Part shown: positions 45,360-54,963 of the stretch, in pieces
Position numbering within the stretch: position 1 is the stretch's first letter
Layout: each line of letters opens with the position of its first letter
Assembly (NCBI RefSeq): GCF_014843005.1
Contig: NZ_JACYXM010000004.1
Span: forward strand, 250,530-314,529
Direction of reading: 5' to 3'
Origin: Rhodanobacter sp. DHG33
Lineage (GTDB): Bacteria > Pseudomonadota > Gammaproteobacteria > Xanthomonadales > Rhodanobacteraceae
Length of the DNA: 64,000 bases
Made by a program: the position numbers and the translations under genes
Notes under the pieces: generated by a model
The model's input: the letters and a program-made list of their open reading frames with translations, nothing else
What the model was told of the DNA's origin: nothing
Database searches by the model: none

Positions 45360-46030
45360 GCGGCCACCTGCAATCCCAGCAAGTCGGCCAGCTGCTGCGG
45401 ATGGTCGATCACCGCGTCGGCGCCCCAGCTGTCCGGGTCGCCGCCGTCAAGATAACCCCAGCGCACCGCCACCGTGTACAAACCGGCGGCGCGGCCGGCT
45501 TCGACATCGCGTGCGTCGTCGCCCACGAACACGGAATGCGCAGGCGCCACGCCGGCGCGCTCGCAGGCCAGCTGCACCGGCGCGGGATCGGGCTTCTTCA
45601 CCGGCAGGGTGTCGCCGCAGACCACCGCGCTGGCGCGCAGATCCCAGTCCATGCGGGCGATCAGTTCCTCGGTGAGGAAGCCGGGCTTGTTGGTGACGAT
45701 GCCCCAGCGCTGTCCGCGCGACTCGATGCCCTCCAGCAACGGCGCAATGCCGTCGAAGGGCCGCGTGTGCGTGGCCAGCATGCCCTGGTAAAGCTCGAGG
45801 TAGCGCGGCATGCGCGCCAGCAGCGCTGCGTCGTTCTCGTCGAAGGCGCAACGCAGGATCGCGCGGCTGCCGCGCGAGACCACGTTGCGCACCGGCGCGT
45901 AATCCGGCGCGGGCGCACCGACTTCCGCACAGTAGGCCACCAGCGCGGCATGCAGGTCGGGAGCGCTGTCGAGCAGGGTGCCGTCGAGATCGAACAGCAC
46001 GCCTTCGACGTTCGTGGGCAGGGGCTTCAT
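45356..46030 (-). CDS. gph: Phosphoglycolate phosphatase, HAD family
   Basis: A 224-residue HAD hydrolase. Motif I VLFDLDGTLLDSAPDL, motif II GIVTNKPG, motif III VKKPDPAP and motif IV FVGDDARDVEAG are intact. In gammaproteobacteria the gph next to ubiG removes phosphoglycolate formed during DNA repair; some are described as MupP (N-acetylmuramate-6-phosphate phosphatase) in this same neighbourhood, a real alternative. It overlaps ubiG and the next gene by four bases each. Confidence 0.93.
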   Translation of the reverse strand: MKPLPTNVEGVLFDLDGTLLDSAPDLHAALVAYCAEVGAPAPDYAPVRNVVSRGSRAILRCAFDENDAALLARMPRYLELYQGMLATHTRPFDGIAPLLEGIESRGQRWGIVTNKPGFLTEELIARMDWDLRASAVVCGDTLPVKKPDPAPVQLACERAGVAPAHSVFVGDDARDVEAGRAAGLYTVAVRWGYLDGGDPDSWGADAVIDHPQQLADLLGLQVAA

Positions 46031-46731
46031 GCCGGCTTCCTTGCGCAGAGGATGTAGTTCACTGCGGTGACGCGGCTGAGCCACGCCTTGCGGTTGAGCG
46101 GGTTGTAGCCGAGGCCGCTGACGTCCTCCAGCTCCAGCCCTTCGATGCGCAGCAGGCGCGCCAGTTCGGAAGGCTTGAGGAATTGCGCGTAGTGGTGCGT
46201 GCCGCGCGGCAGCAGGCGCATCAGGTACTCCGCGCCGAGGATGGCCGCGCCGAACGCAGCCGGCGTGCGATTGAGCGTGGACAGGAACACGCGACCGCCG
46301 GGCTTGAGCATGGCGGCGAGATCGTGCACCAGGGCGGCGGGATCGGGCACGTGCTCGATCAGCTCCATGCAGCACACGGCGTCGAACGACTCCGGTTCGC
46401 TCGCGGCCAGTTCGGCCGAGGATTGCTTGCGGTAGTCCACCTTGAGATTGGATTCGTGCAGGTGCAGCCGGGCGATGCCGATCACCTTCTCGCCCAGGTC
46501 GATGCCGGTGACCTGCGCACCCGCGCGTGCTAGCGCCTCGCTGAGCAGGCCGCCGCCGCAGCCCACGTCGGCGACCTTCGCGCCGCGCAGGTCCACGCGT
46601 GCGGCGACATAGTCGGCGCGCACGGGGTTGAGGTCATGCAGCGGACGCGACTCGCCATCCGGATCCCACCAGCGTGCGGCCAGTTGGTCGAAGCGGGCGA
46701 TCTCGGCGGGACTGACGTTGGCAGCGGTCAT
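46027..46731 (-). CDS. ubiG: Ubiquinone biosynthesis O-methyltransferase UbiG
   Basis: A 234-residue SAM methyltransferase for both O-methylation steps of ubiquinone. ARFDQLAARWWDPDGESRPLHDLNPVRADYV is diagnostic of UbiG; the SAM motif is VADVGCGGGLLSEALARAG, then CMELIEHVPDPA and FLSTLNRTPAAF. First gene of the ubiG-gph-synthase-like operon. Confidence 0.97.
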   Translation of the reverse strand: MTAANVSPAEIARFDQLAARWWDPDGESRPLHDLNPVRADYVAARVDLRGAKVADVGCGGGLLSEALARAGAQVTGIDLGEKVIGIARLHLHESNLKVDYRKQSSAELAASEPESFDAVCCMELIEHVPDPAALVHDLAAMLKPGGRVFLSTLNRTPAAFGAAILGAEYLMRLLPRGTHHYAQFLKPSELARLLRIEGLELEDVSGLGYNPLNRKAWLSRVTAVNYILCARKPA

Positions 46732-46767
46732 GTTCGAATCCAGGGTGAGCGCATGAGTCTATTGAAA

Positions 46768-46885
46768 AGTGCGGCCTGGGATGGCCGCTTCCCGATCTTG
46801 GCATTCATGGATAGGCGCAAGCCTTGTCGAAGAGTGCGGCCACGGATGACCTCTGTTTGACCTTCGCACTCATGGATGAGCGCAA
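46768..46885. repeat. Two copies of a ~55-base dispersed repeat
   Basis: Copies at 46768-46820 and 46833-46885 share the order AGTGCGGCC...GGATG...CTTCG/TTGGCA...CATGGATGAGCGCAA. They lie between ubiG and the YciI-like gene. Two more copies flank that gene's other side at 47160-47279. Confidence 0.75.
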
Positions 46886-46887
46886 AA

Positions 46888-47145
46888 CTAAACCGCGATC
46901 CATTCATGCACCGTGACGTCCCAGCCGCCGCTGGTGTGGGCGGGGTCGCGATGGGCTGTCGCCAGCGCGTCGTCGAGCGACTCGGCACGCAGCAGGTAGG
47001 CGCCGCCACTCTTGTCTCCGAACGGTCCGGACAATTCGTTGCGCCCCTGCGCACGCAGGCTTTCGAGAAACTCGCGGTGCAGCGGAACGACCGCCGGGTC
47101 GCACTGCGGGCGACGCATGAGGAGGACGAGGTAACGGTTCATCAT
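46888..47145 (-). CDS. YciI family protein
   Basis: An 85-residue ferredoxin-like-fold protein: RYLVLLMRRPQCDPAVVPLHREFLESLRAQG, LSGPFGDKSGGAYLLRAESLDDALATAHRDP. The His/Asp pair (HREF, HRDP) matches the putative active site of the YciI family. Substrate unknown. It is flanked on both sides by copies of the same dispersed repeat. Confidence 0.85.
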   Translation of the reverse strand: MMNRYLVLLMRRPQCDPAVVPLHREFLESLRAQGRNELSGPFGDKSGGAYLLRAESLDDALATAHRDPAHTSGGWDVTVHEWIAV

Positions 47146-47159
47146 GGAAGTCCATCGGA

Positions 47160-47279
47160 AAGCGCGGCCGCGAAAGGCCTTCGGTCGATCTTCGCGCTCA
47201 GAAATGGGCGCCTGGTTCTACTGGAGAGTGCGGCCAGGGATGGTCGCTTTTGATCTTCGCGCTCGAGGACGAGCGCAAG
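47160..47279. repeat. Two further copies of the ~55-base dispersed repeat
   Basis: Copies at 47160-47214 and 47224-47279 (AGTGCGGCCAGGGATGGTCGC, CTTCGCGCTC...GAGCGCAA). GCGCTCGAGGACGAGCGC forms a short palindrome. They separate the YciI-like gene from mtaD. Confidence 0.75.
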
Positions 47280-47281
47280 AA

Positions 47282-48613
47282 TCAATGGCTCGCGATACGT
47301 TCCCGCCATGCGCGCGTGCGGGCAAGAATGGCGTCCACGTCCATGCCCACCAGCTCGCGCGCAGCCAGCTTGCGGCGCCCGGCGATCCACACGTCGCTGA
47401 CCTGGTGGCGCCCTGCGGCATAGGCCAGCTGCGAGGCCACGTGGTACAGCGGCTGGGTCTCCAGGTCGGACAATCGCACCGCGGCGAGGTCGGCCTGCTT
47501 GCCCGCTTCGATGGAGCCGATCTTCGCGTCCAGCCCCATCGCTTTCGCACCGCCCAGCGTGGCCGCGCGCAACGCGCTGGCGGCATCCAGGGCTGCCGCG
47601 TCCTGCGCCACCGCCTTGGCCAGCAGCGCGGCGGTGCGCAGTTCGCCGAACATGTCGAGGTCGTTGTTCGATGCGCAGCCGTCGGTGCCGATGGCGAGGT
47701 TCACGCCGGCCTTGCGCAGCTTCTCCGCCGGACAGAAGCCGGAGGCCAGCTTGAGGTTGGACTCGGGGCAATGCACCACCGACACGCCGGCCTCGGCACA
47801 GGCGGCGATCTCGCCGTCGGTGAGCTGGGTCATGTGCACGGCGATCAGGCGGTCGTTGACCAGACCCAGCTTCTGCAGGCGCTGGAACGGACGCAGGCCG
47901 CTCTTCTGCTTCTCTTCCTCGACCTCGTGCGCGGTCTCGTGCAGATGCAGGTGCACCGGGATGTCGAGCTGGTCGGCCAGCACGCGGATGCGCGAAAAGC
48001 TCTCGTCGGACACCGTGTACGGCGCGTGCGGCGCGAACGCGGTGGACACCAGCGCATCGCCGCGGAAGCTGTCGTGCACTTCGCTGGCGCGCTCGAAGTA
48101 TTCGTCCTGCGACTTCGCCCAGGCGGTGGGAAACTCGATCACCGGCAGGCCAACCACCGCGCGGAAACCCAGCTTGCGGTAGGTGGCGCCGATGGCGTCG
48201 GGGAAGAAGTAGTTCTCGTTGGCGCAGGTGGTGCCGCCGCGCAGCATCTCGGCCACCGCCAGTTCGACGCCGTCGCGCACGAACTCCGGGCCGATCACCT
48301 TGGCCTCGGCCGGCCAGATGTGCTGCTGCAGCCAGACCATCAGCGGCAGGTCGTCGGCCAATCCGCGCAGCAGGGTCATCGGGTTGTGCGTGTGGGCATT
48401 CACCAGGCCGGGGATCAGCGCGTGCTCTTGCAGCCGCACGGTCTCGCGCGGCGCATAAGCCGCGTGCGCCTCGGCGATGGGCAGCAGGGCCACGATGCGG
48501 TCGCCGCTGACCGCCACCGCATGGTCTTCCAGCACCACGCCGTGCGGCTCCACCGGGACGACCCAGCGGGCTTCGATCAGGAGGTCGACAGGTTGGGGCT
48601 GGGTTTCGCTCAT
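47282..48613 (-). CDS. mtaD: TRZ/ATZ amidohydrolase, 5'-methylthioadenosine/S-adenosylhomocysteine deaminase
   Basis: A 443-residue metal-dependent deaminase. The HxH is in LVNAHTHNPMTLLRGLADDLPLMVWL, the other ligands in HLHLHETAHEVEE and NLAIGTDGCASNNDLDMFGELR; TTCANENYFFPDAIG is typical. Members deaminate methylthioadenosine, S-adenosylhomocysteine or related adenosines in purine and methionine salvage. In Xanthomonadales this gene is often upstream of ubiG, as here, separated by the YciI gene and repeats. Substrate preference is inferred. Confidence 0.92.
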   Translation of the reverse strand: MSETQPQPVDLLIEARWVVPVEPHGVVLEDHAVAVSGDRIVALLPIAEAHAAYAPRETVRLQEHALIPGLVNAHTHNPMTLLRGLADDLPLMVWLQQHIWPAEAKVIGPEFVRDGVELAVAEMLRGGTTCANENYFFPDAIGATYRKLGFRAVVGLPVIEFPTAWAKSQDEYFERASEVHDSFRGDALVSTAFAPHAPYTVSDESFSRIRVLADQLDIPVHLHLHETAHEVEEEKQKSGLRPFQRLQKLGLVNDRLIAVHMTQLTDGEIAACAEAGVSVVHCPESNLKLASGFCPAEKLRKAGVNLAIGTDGCASNNDLDMFGELRTAALLAKAVAQDAAALDAASALRAATLGGAKAMGLDAKIGSIEAGKQADLAAVRLSDLETQPLYHVASQLAYAAGRHQVSDVWIAGRRKLAARELVGMDVDAILARTRAWRERIASH

Positions 48614-48702
48614 GGCAAACGGTTCCCGTTGTTCAGATACGCAAAGGGCGGCTGGCCTCGCGGCGCCGCCCCTCGCTCGTCATGCCGGCTTGCGCCGGTC
48701 CG

Positions 48703-49272
48703 TCACTTGCCGACGCGGCTGACGTATTCGCCGGTGCGGGTGTCGACCTTGACGACTTCATCCTGCCCTACGAACAGCGGCACGCGCACCACGGCACCGG
48801 TTTCCAGCGTGGCCGGCTTGCCGCCGCCGCCGGAGGTATCGCCGCGCACGCCGGGGTCGGTCTCGGTGATCTTCAGCTCGACGAAGTTCGGCGCCTGTAC
48901 CGCGATGATCTCGCCGTTGAACAGCGTGACCACGCACTCTTCCTCGCCCTTCAGCCACTTCGAGGTGTCGCCGATGCCGGCCTTGCTGGCCTGGTGCTGC
49001 TCGAAGCTTTCCTGGTGCATGAAGTGCCAGAACTCGCCGTCGGAGTACAGGTACTGCATGTCGGTGTCGGTGACGTCGGCGACTTCGAAGCTGTCGCTGG
49101 ACTTCATCGTCTGCTCGGTGGTGCGGCCGGTCTTCAGGTTGCGGATGAAGATGCGGGTGAACGCCTGGCCCTTGCCGGGCTTGATGAACTCGGCTTCGGT
49201 GATGATCCACGGATCGTTGTTGTGAAGGATCTTCATGCCCTTCTTGACGTCGTTGAGACCGGCGGTGGCCAT
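48703..49272 (-). CDS. efp: Elongation factor P
   Basis: A 189-residue EF-P. Domain I has [12 protein letters not shown] with Lys34 at the loop tip, the residue beta-lysylated in enzymes with EpmA/EpmB. The C-terminal [25 protein letters not shown] is conserved. It helps ribosomes pass polyproline stretches. The gene is divergent from epmB (108 bp between starts), matching the modification route. epmA is not in the window. Confidence 0.97.
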   Translation of the reverse strand: MATAGLNDVKKGMKILHNNDPWIITEAEFIKPGKGQAFTRIFIRNLKTGRTTEQTMKSSDSFEVADVTDTDMQYLYSDGEFWHFMHQESFEQHQASKAGIGDTSKWLKGEEECVVTLFNGEIIAVQAPNFVELKITETDPGVRGDTSGGGGKPATLETGAVVRVPLFVGQDEVVKVDTRTGEYVSRVGK

Positions 49273-49333
49273 GCAGTGAACTCCAAAGGTGAATGATTCG
49301 GGGCCCGAGCGCCCCTCGTGCCGCAACGGCGGC

Positions 49334-49339
49334 TAAAAT
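49334..49339 (+). promoter_or_regulatory. Putative -10 (TAAAAT) for epmB
   Basis: TAAAAT lies 41 bases upstream of the epmB ATG. The preceding DNA has no obvious -35. It is the same word seen before the SDR gene and rpsP. Confidence 0.4.
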
Positions 49340-49380
49340 GGACGGTTCGAGGGTCCGGGACGGCCCGGACAAGGCCCCAC

Positions 49381-50403
49381 ATGATAACCGCAAGCCCTGG
49401 CGCACGCATTACACCCGCCGCCGTCACGCCGACCGGCGACTGGCGGCAGGCGTGGCGCGAAGCCGTCACCGACGCTGCCCAACTGCTGGCCATGCTCGGC
49501 CTGGCGCACCTGGCCGAGCGCCTCCCGCCTGCGGATGCCGGCTTCGCCCTGCGCGTGCCGCGCGGTTTCGTGGCCCGCATGCGCCATGGCGATGCACGCG
49601 ACCCGCTGCTGCTTCAGGTCTTGCCGCAACTGGCCGAGCTGGACCAGGTGCCCGGCTTCGTCGCCGATGCAGTGGGCGACCTCGCCGCACGCGAGGCGCA
49701 GGGCGTCCTGCACAAGTACCAGGGCCGCGCCCTGCTGATCGCCAGCGGCAGTTGCGCGATCAACTGCCGCTATTGCTTCCGCCGGCATTTCCCCTACGGC
49801 GAGGAAATGGCCGCCGCCGGCCAATGGCGGCAGGCGCTGGAACACGTACGGCACGATGCCAGCATCAGCGAACTGATCCTCTCCGGCGGCGACCCGCTGG
49901 CTTTGTCCACCGCCAAGCTGGAAGAGCTGTCGCGCGGGCTGGCCGATATCCCGCACATCACCCGCCTGCGTATCCACACCCGCCTGCCGGTGGTGCTGCC
50001 CGAACGCATCGACGACGCCTTCACGAGCTGGCTCGCTACGCTGCCGCTGCAGAAGGTCTTGGTGCTGCACGCGAACCACGCCAACGAATTCGATGCCAGT
50101 GTCGACGCCGCCTGCGCCCGCCTGCGCGGCGCCGGCGCCACCCTGCTCAACCAGTCGGTACTGCTGCGTGGCGTGAACGACGCGGCGGAGACCCTGGCCG
50201 AGCTGTCCGAGCGGCTGTTCGCCGCCGGTGTGCTGCCGTATTACCTGCACCAGCTCGACCGCGTGCAGGGCGCTGCCCATTTCGAGGTGGACGATGCCGG
50301 CGCGCTGGCGCTGATGGATGCGCTGCGTGCACGATTGCCCGGCTATCTTGTGCCGAAGCTGGTGCGCGAAGTGGGCGGCGATCCTTCCAAGCGGCCGCTG
50401 TAA
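49381..50403 (+). CDS. epmB: EF-P beta-lysylation protein EpmB (lysine 2,3-aminomutase homologue)
   Basis: A 340-residue radical-SAM enzyme. The iron-sulfur motif CRYCFRRHFPYG (CxxxCxxC pattern with preceding SGSCAIN) is near residues 125-140. ELILSGGDPLALS, RIHTRLPVVLPERI and HANHANEFD (PLP lysine lies downstream, VPKLVREVGG) are typical. EpmB converts alpha-lysine to R-beta-lysine, which EpmA attaches to EF-P. It is divergent from efp. Confidence 0.96.
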   Translation: MITASPGARITPAAVTPTGDWRQAWREAVTDAAQLLAMLGLAHLAERLPPADAGFALRVPRGFVARMRHGDARDPLLLQVLPQLAELDQVPGFVADAVGDLAAREAQGVLHKYQGRALLIASGSCAINCRYCFRRHFPYGEEMAAAGQWRQALEHVRHDASISELILSGGDPLALSTAKLEELSRGLADIPHITRLRIHTRLPVVLPERIDDAFTSWLATLPLQKVLVLHANHANEFDASVDAACARLRGAGATLLNQSVLLRGVNDAAETLAELSERLFAAGVLPYYLHQLDRVQGAAHFEVDDAGALALMDALRARLPGYLVPKLVREVGGDPSKRPL

Positions 50404-50532
50404 ACCCGCGACGGATCACGTCCGTTCGGTTATCTGCTGGCAGTTCCCCCGCCAATCCGTTACAACCGCTACGATGCCCACTCCGCCGGGAAGGCGAGCG
50501 GCCTCCATCCGCTCTCCGCAACACGACTGCCC

Positions 50533-52575
50533 ATGAAAAAAGACTTCGTCGTCAGGATTCTCTTCATCGAACCCTCGGTAGAGCGGGCAGAGCAGACCAT
50601 CAGCCTGCTGCGCAACTCCGGCATCGCGGTGCGCCCCGCGCGCGCCACCACCGTGGACCAGATGCAGGCCGTACTGGCCGAACTGGAACCGGACCTGGTG
50701 ATGTTCGACCCGGACACCGGCACCATCACGCCGGCCGAAGTGCTGCACATGCTGGACGCCCACAGCAGCGACTACTCGCTGATCGGCTTGGTGGATTCGC
50801 TGGACACCCGCAAAGTGGCGGAGCTGTTCGAACAGGGCGTGCATGGCGTGGCCACTCGCAGCATGCCGGGCCAGTTGCTGGCCGTGCTGCGCCGCGAATT
50901 CGAGTCCCTGCAGAACCGCCGCCACCTGCGCCAGCTGGAAGCCACCCAGCGCGAGCTGGAGCGTCGCTGCGACGCCCTGCTCGACTCTTCCCGCGACGCC
51001 ATCGCCTACGTGCACGAAGGCGTGCACGTGCGCGCCAACCAGGCCTACCTGGAAACCTTCGGCTACGAGAATTTCGACGATCTGCTCGGCATGCCGATCC
51101 TCGACATGATCGACTCCCCCAGCGTGGACGCCTTCAAGAACATGCTGCGCGACCACGCACGCCAGGAAAAGCTGCCCAGCCAGGTCAGCCTGCGCGCGCG
51201 CCGCTCCGACGGCAGCCTGTTCGACGCCACCGTGGAATTCGCGCCTGCCACGTTCGAGGGCGAACCCTGCCTGCAGATCGTGTTCCGCCGCCAGGCGGTC
51301 GACCCGGCCATGCTCGAACAGCTGCAGCGCGACCCCGTCACCGGCCTGTACAACCGCGCACGCACGCTGGAAGGCATCGATCACGCGGTAGGCGATGCCG
51401 CCAAGGGCAAGAAAGGCCAGGCGCTGCTGCTGATCGAACCGGACAACTGGACCTCGCTGGTGAACGGCATCGGCCTGGCCAAGGCCGACGAACTGCTGGC
51501 CGGCTTCGCGGAGCGCCTGCGCATGCTGCTGGGCGCCGACGACACCGCCGGCATGCTGGCCGAGCACACCTTTGGCGTGCTGCTCGACTCGCGCTCCGAC
51601 GAGGCGATCCACGAATGGGTCACCAAGCTGCAGCACAGCGTCGGCCACGCCATCTTCGATGCCGGCTCGCGTTCGATCACCGTCACCGCCAGCGTCGGCG
51701 GCAGCCTGCTCGGCGAGAAGAACGCCAGCACCGAGCTGCTGCTCAACCAGGCCAGCGAAGCCCTGCGCACGGCACAGAGCCAGGGCAGCAACCAGGTGGG
51801 CCTGCACGACCCCGCCGCGCGCGAAAAAGCCGACGAGGAGCGCGAACGCTACTGGCTGGACCAAGTGCGCAAGGGTCTGCAGGGCGACGGCCTGGTGCTC
51901 TACCACCAGCACACCATCAGCCTGCAGGACGCCGAAGGCGACTATTCGGAAATCCTGCTGCGCATGAACGGCCCGCAGGGCGAAGTGCTGCCGGGCCTGT
52001 TCATGCCGATCGCCGAGAAGCACGGCCTCATCGGCGCCGTCGACCGCTGGGTGCTCGACAGCACGATCAAGGCCCTGCAGCGTCGCGAAGGCAGAGGCCA
52101 GCAGACCACGTTCTTCGTCAAGCTCACCGCGGCCTCGCTGCAGGACGACACGCTGCTGCCGTGGCTGGGCGATCGCCTGGCCCAGGCCGCGCTCAAGCAT
52201 GGCCAGCTGGTGCTGGAGATGACCGAAAGCAAGGTGATGACCCTGCTGCGTCCCGCACAGGAATTCGTCAACGGCTGGAAGAAACTGGGAGGCCGTTTCG
52301 CGCTGGAACAGTTCGGCTCCGGCCTGAACTCATTCCAGCTGCTCAACCACGTCGACGCGGACTTCCTGAAGATCGATCGCAGCTACATGGCCGACCTGCC
52401 GAAATCCCCCGAAAACCAGAAGAAGGTCACCGAGCTGTGCCATCAAGCGCACCAGCTCAGCAAGCAGACCATCGCCGAATGGGTCGAGGACGCCACCAGC
52501 ACTTCGCTGCTGTTCGCCGCCGGCGTGGACTTCGTGCAGGGTAACTTCCTGCAGGTGCCGCAGCGGCTGGATTGA
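50533..52575 (+). CDS. FimX-like REC-PAS-degenerate GGDEF-EAL protein
   Basis: A 680-residue signalling protein. Order: receiver-like domain (1-130), PAS (about 145-265, RDAIAYVHEGVHVRANQAYLETFGY), GGDEF (about 275-430) and EAL (about 440-680). The GGDEF site reads AEHTFGVLL and the EAL motif EILLRM; QGNFLQVP replaces the usual QGxxxxxP end. Neither catalytic site looks active, as in FimX, which binds c-di-GMP through its EAL domain and controls type IV pili. The receiver lacks a clear phospho-Asp set. Pilus genes are not nearby. Confidence 0.8.
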   Translation: MKKDFVVRILFIEPSVERAEQTISLLRNSGIAVRPARATTVDQMQAVLAELEPDLVMFDPDTGTITPAEVLHMLDAHSSDYSLIGLVDSLDTRKVAELFEQGVHGVATRSMPGQLLAVLRREFESLQNRRHLRQLEATQRELERRCDALLDSSRDAIAYVHEGVHVRANQAYLETFGYENFDDLLGMPILDMIDSPSVDAFKNMLRDHARQEKLPSQVSLRARRSDGSLFDATVEFAPATFEGEPCLQIVFRRQAVDPAMLEQLQRDPVTGLYNRARTLEGIDHAVGDAAKGKKGQALLLIEPDNWTSLVNGIGLAKADELLAGFAERLRMLLGADDTAGMLAEHTFGVLLDSRSDEAIHEWVTKLQHSVGHAIFDAGSRSITVTASVGGSLLGEKNASTELLLNQASEALRTAQSQGSNQVGLHDPAAREKADEERERYWLDQVRKGLQGDGLVLYHQHTISLQDAEGDYSEILLRMNGPQGEVLPGLFMPIAEKHGLIGAVDRWVLDSTIKALQRREGRGQQTTFFVKLTAASLQDDTLLPWLGDRLAQAALKHGQLVLEMTESKVMTLLRPAQEFVNGWKKLGGRFALEQFGSGLNSFQLLNHVDADFLKIDRSYMADLPKSPENQKKVTELCHQAHQLSKQTIAEWVEDATSTSLLFAAGVDFVQGNFLQVPQRLD

Positions 52576-52620
52576 GCGCCGCGGCACTGCCGCAAACCGT
52601 TCGCACGAGGCATGCACGAC

Positions 52621-52652
52621 AAAAAGCCCGCGGATCGCTCCGCGGGCTTTTT
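52621..52652. terminator. Bidirectional intrinsic terminator between the FimX-like gene and rplS
   Basis: AAAAAGCCCGCGGA / TCCGCGGGCTTTTT with a TCGC loop has T runs on both strands, between two convergent genes (45 bases after one stop, 25 after the other). Confidence 0.95.
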
Positions 52653-52677
52653 GTTTGATGCGGGAGAACCGCTCGCC

Positions 52678-53076
52678 TTACTCGGCGCTGGCGGCAGCAG
52701 CCTTGTTCGCGGCCTTGATGGCGGCGGCGGCGGCGACGTCTTCCTTGATGCGGGCAGCCTTGCCTTCCAGGTTGCGCAGGTAGTACAGCTTGGCGCCACG
52801 CACCTTGCCCTTGCGCTTCACTTCGACCGAATCGATCGCCGGGCTGTGCGCCTGGAACACGCGCTCGACGCCCGTGCCGTGCGAAATCTTGCGCACGGTG
52901 AAGGCCGAATGCAGGCCGCGGTTGCGCTTGGCGATGACGATGCCCTCGAAAGCCTGCACGCGCTCGCGATTGCCTTCCTTCACCTTGACGTTGACCACCA
53001 CGGTGTCGCCGGCGCCGAACTCCGGCAAGGGACGGGTGATCTGCTCGGCTTCGAACTGCTGGATGATCTTGTTCAT
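52678..53076 (-). CDS. rplS: 50S ribosomal protein L19
   Basis: A 132-residue L19: [37 protein letters not shown] and [26 protein letters not shown]. The C-terminus is extended by an Ala-rich tail (about 20 residues). Last gene of the rpsP-rimM-trmD-rplS operon. Confidence 0.98.
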   Translation of the reverse strand: MNKIIQQFEAEQITRPLPEFGAGDTVVVNVKVKEGNRERVQAFEGIVIAKRNRGLHSAFTVRKISHGTGVERVFQAHSPAIDSVEVKRKGKVRGAKLYYLRNLEGKAARIKEDVAAAAAIKAANKAAAASAE

Positions 53077-53146
53077 GGCGACCTCAGTGGTTTGCGGCGA
53101 TCCCTGCCGCGGTAGTTCTGTTAGCGGCGCTTCCTGGCCGCATCGT

Positions 53147-53899
53147 TTATTGTCCACCCGCCGCGCGGTATTCGCGACGGAATTCTTCCAGCAACGCGCG
53201 GGATTCCGCATCCAGCGCGCGTTGCGTCAACAGCTCCGGGCGCCTGAGCCAAGTCCGGCCCAGCGCCTGCTTCAAGCGCCAGCGGCGGATCGCCGCGTGG
53301 TCGCCGGAGAGCAATACCGCCGGCACCTCGCCGTAGGCATCCCGCACCGGCTTCGCGTAGTGGGGACAGTCCAGCAGGCCGTTCGAAAACGAGTCCTGCT
53401 CGGCGGACTGCGCGTCGTTCAACGCACCGTCCTGCAACCTGCCCACCGCGTCGATCACCACCGCGGCACCCAGCTCGCCGCCGGACAGCACATAGTCGCC
53501 GATGGAAAGCTCCTCGTCGACCTCGTGCGCCAGCAGGCGCTCATCCACACCCTCGTAACGACCGCAAAGCAAGGCGATGCGCGGCATCTTGGCCAGCGCC
53601 TCCACCTTGCCCTGCGTCAGCCGCGCTCCTTGCGGACTGAGGTAAATCACATGCACCGGTTCCGGTGCCGCCTCGCGCATGGCCTTGAGGGCCGCCCGCA
53701 AGGGCTCGATCAGCATCACCATCCCGGGTCCACCACCGCAGGTGCGGCCGTCCACGGTGCGGTAATTGTCGGTGGCGTAGTCGCGCGGGCTCCAGGTTTC
53801 CACCTGCAGCAACTCGCGTTGCTGCGCGCGTCCCACCACACCGACCGCGGCGCACTGGCGCATGAAGTCGGGAAACAGCGTGACGACATCGATGCGCAT
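53147..53899 (-). CDS. trmD: tRNA (guanine-N1)-methyltransferase TrmD
   Basis: A 250-residue SPOUT methyltransferase that makes m1G37 in tRNAs. [12 protein letters not shown], the knot region [14 protein letters not shown] and [24 protein letters not shown] are conserved. ATG 53899 fits the family; a TTG three codons earlier is less likely. It is 70 bases upstream of rplS. Confidence 0.98.
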   Translation of the reverse strand: MRIDVVTLFPDFMRQCAAVGVVGRAQQRELLQVETWSPRDYATDNYRTVDGRTCGGGPGMVMLIEPLRAALKAMREAAPEPVHVIYLSPQGARLTQGKVEALAKMPRIALLCGRYEGVDERLLAHEVDEELSIGDYVLSGGELGAAVVIDAVGRLQDGALNDAQSAEQDSFSNGLLDCPHYAKPVRDAYGEVPAVLLSGDHAAIRRWRLKQALGRTWLRRPELLTQRALDAESRALLEEFRREYRAAGGQ

Positions 53900-53918
53900 G
53901 GATCTCAAACTCCAGCTC

Positions 53919-54434
53919 TCAGAATTCGGGATCCCAGTCCACCACCATGCACCCGCCGGACAAGTCCACCGAACGCACGTAACTGCCCTGGATGAAGGGG
54001 ATCAGCCGCTCGCGCTCGCCGTCCCGCACCACCACCACGTCGTTGGCGCCGGTGGCGAACAGGTGACTGACCCGCCCGAGCGCCGCGCCTTCGGTGGTGA
54101 CGACCTCAAGCCCTTCGAGGTCGACCCAGTAATACTCGTCCTTGCCGGGAGGCGGCAGCTGCTCGCGGGCGACGTGGATGTCGCTGCCGACGAGGGCGGC
54201 TGCCGTGTCGCGGTCATCCACGCCGGGCAGGCAGGCCACCAGGCCCTTGCCCTGCGGGCGCCCTTTCGCTCCCGCGATCTCCTTGACCACATCCGGCGCT
54301 GTTGTCAGCAGCCAGGGGTGGTAGTCGAAGATCTTCGTGCGCGGCTCGGTCCAGGATTCGATCTTGACCCAGCCCTGCACGCCATACAGCCCGACGATGC
54401 GCCCGACCGGGACGCGCCGACCGGCTGCCGTCAC
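53919..54434 (-). CDS. rimM: Ribosome maturation factor RimM
   Basis: A 171-residue 16S rRNA processing factor: [70 protein letters not shown] at 54434 starts two bases after the rpsP stop, the usual tight spacing, and gives the standard N-terminus; no nearby ATG is in frame at that place. Confidence 0.96.
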   Translation of the reverse strand: MTAAGRRVPVGRIVGLYGVQGWVKIESWTEPRTKIFDYHPWLLTTAPDVVKEIAGAKGRPQGKGLVACLPGVDDRDTAAALVGSDIHVAREQLPPPGKDEYYWVDLEGLEVVTTEGAALGRVSHLFATGANDVVVVRDGERERLIPFIQGSYVRSVDLSGGCMVVDWDPEF

Positions 54435-54436
54435 GC

Positions 54437-54691
54437 TCAGGCCGCCTGCTGCTTGCCGGCTTCCTTGACGAGCGCGGCGACCTTGTCGCTCAGCTGGGCG
54501 CCCTTGCCCACCCACTCCTGCACGCGCGCGACGTTCAGCTCGAGGCGCTTGTCCTTGCCCGAGGCGACCGGGTTGTAGAAACCCACGCTCTCGATGTTGC
54601 GGCCATCGCGCTTGTTGCGCTGATCGGTGACCACGACGTGGTAGAACGGACGGCCCTTGGCGCCACCGCGCGAAAGACGAATCTTGACCAT
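54437..54691 (-). CDS. rpsP: 30S ribosomal protein S16
   Basis: An 84-residue S16: [31 protein letters not shown]. First gene of the operon. A TAAAAT at 54763-54758 on the minus strand may be its -10, with a GGAG site before the ATG. Confidence 0.98.
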   Translation of the reverse strand: MVKIRLSRGGAKGRPFYHVVVTDQRNKRDGRNIESVGFYNPVASGKDKRLELNVARVQEWVGKGAQLSDKVAALVKEAGKQQAA

Positions 54692-54879
54692 GATGAAAGC
54701 TCCAGAGATGCCGGTGTGCCGGCCTCGCGCACGCGTATCGTGCGCGGTGAATCCGGCATTTTAGGGGCATAGGGGGGAAAAAGGAAGAGCCGGGAACGCT
54801 TTGGCTTTGCTGCGCGTTCCAAGAGTCGGGGCAGTTACCTGATTGCCTTGAAAGGGCTTTCCTGCCCTTCCAAGGCTCG

Positions 54880-54903
54880 CCAAGGCCGGCAAGCCGGCCT
54901 TGG
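54880..54903. repeat. Perfect 11-base palindrome downstream of ffh
   Basis: CCAAGGCCGGC / GCCGGCCTTGG with an AA loop, 60 bases past the ffh stop. No T run follows on the minus strand, so termination there would need help. The rest of 54692-54963 shows no gene. Confidence 0.8.
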
Positions 54904-54963
54904 CTCCGTCATCCGTCGCTACGCGGCAGGTGACGAGCGAACCATCCCCGCCCGCGCCACTCC

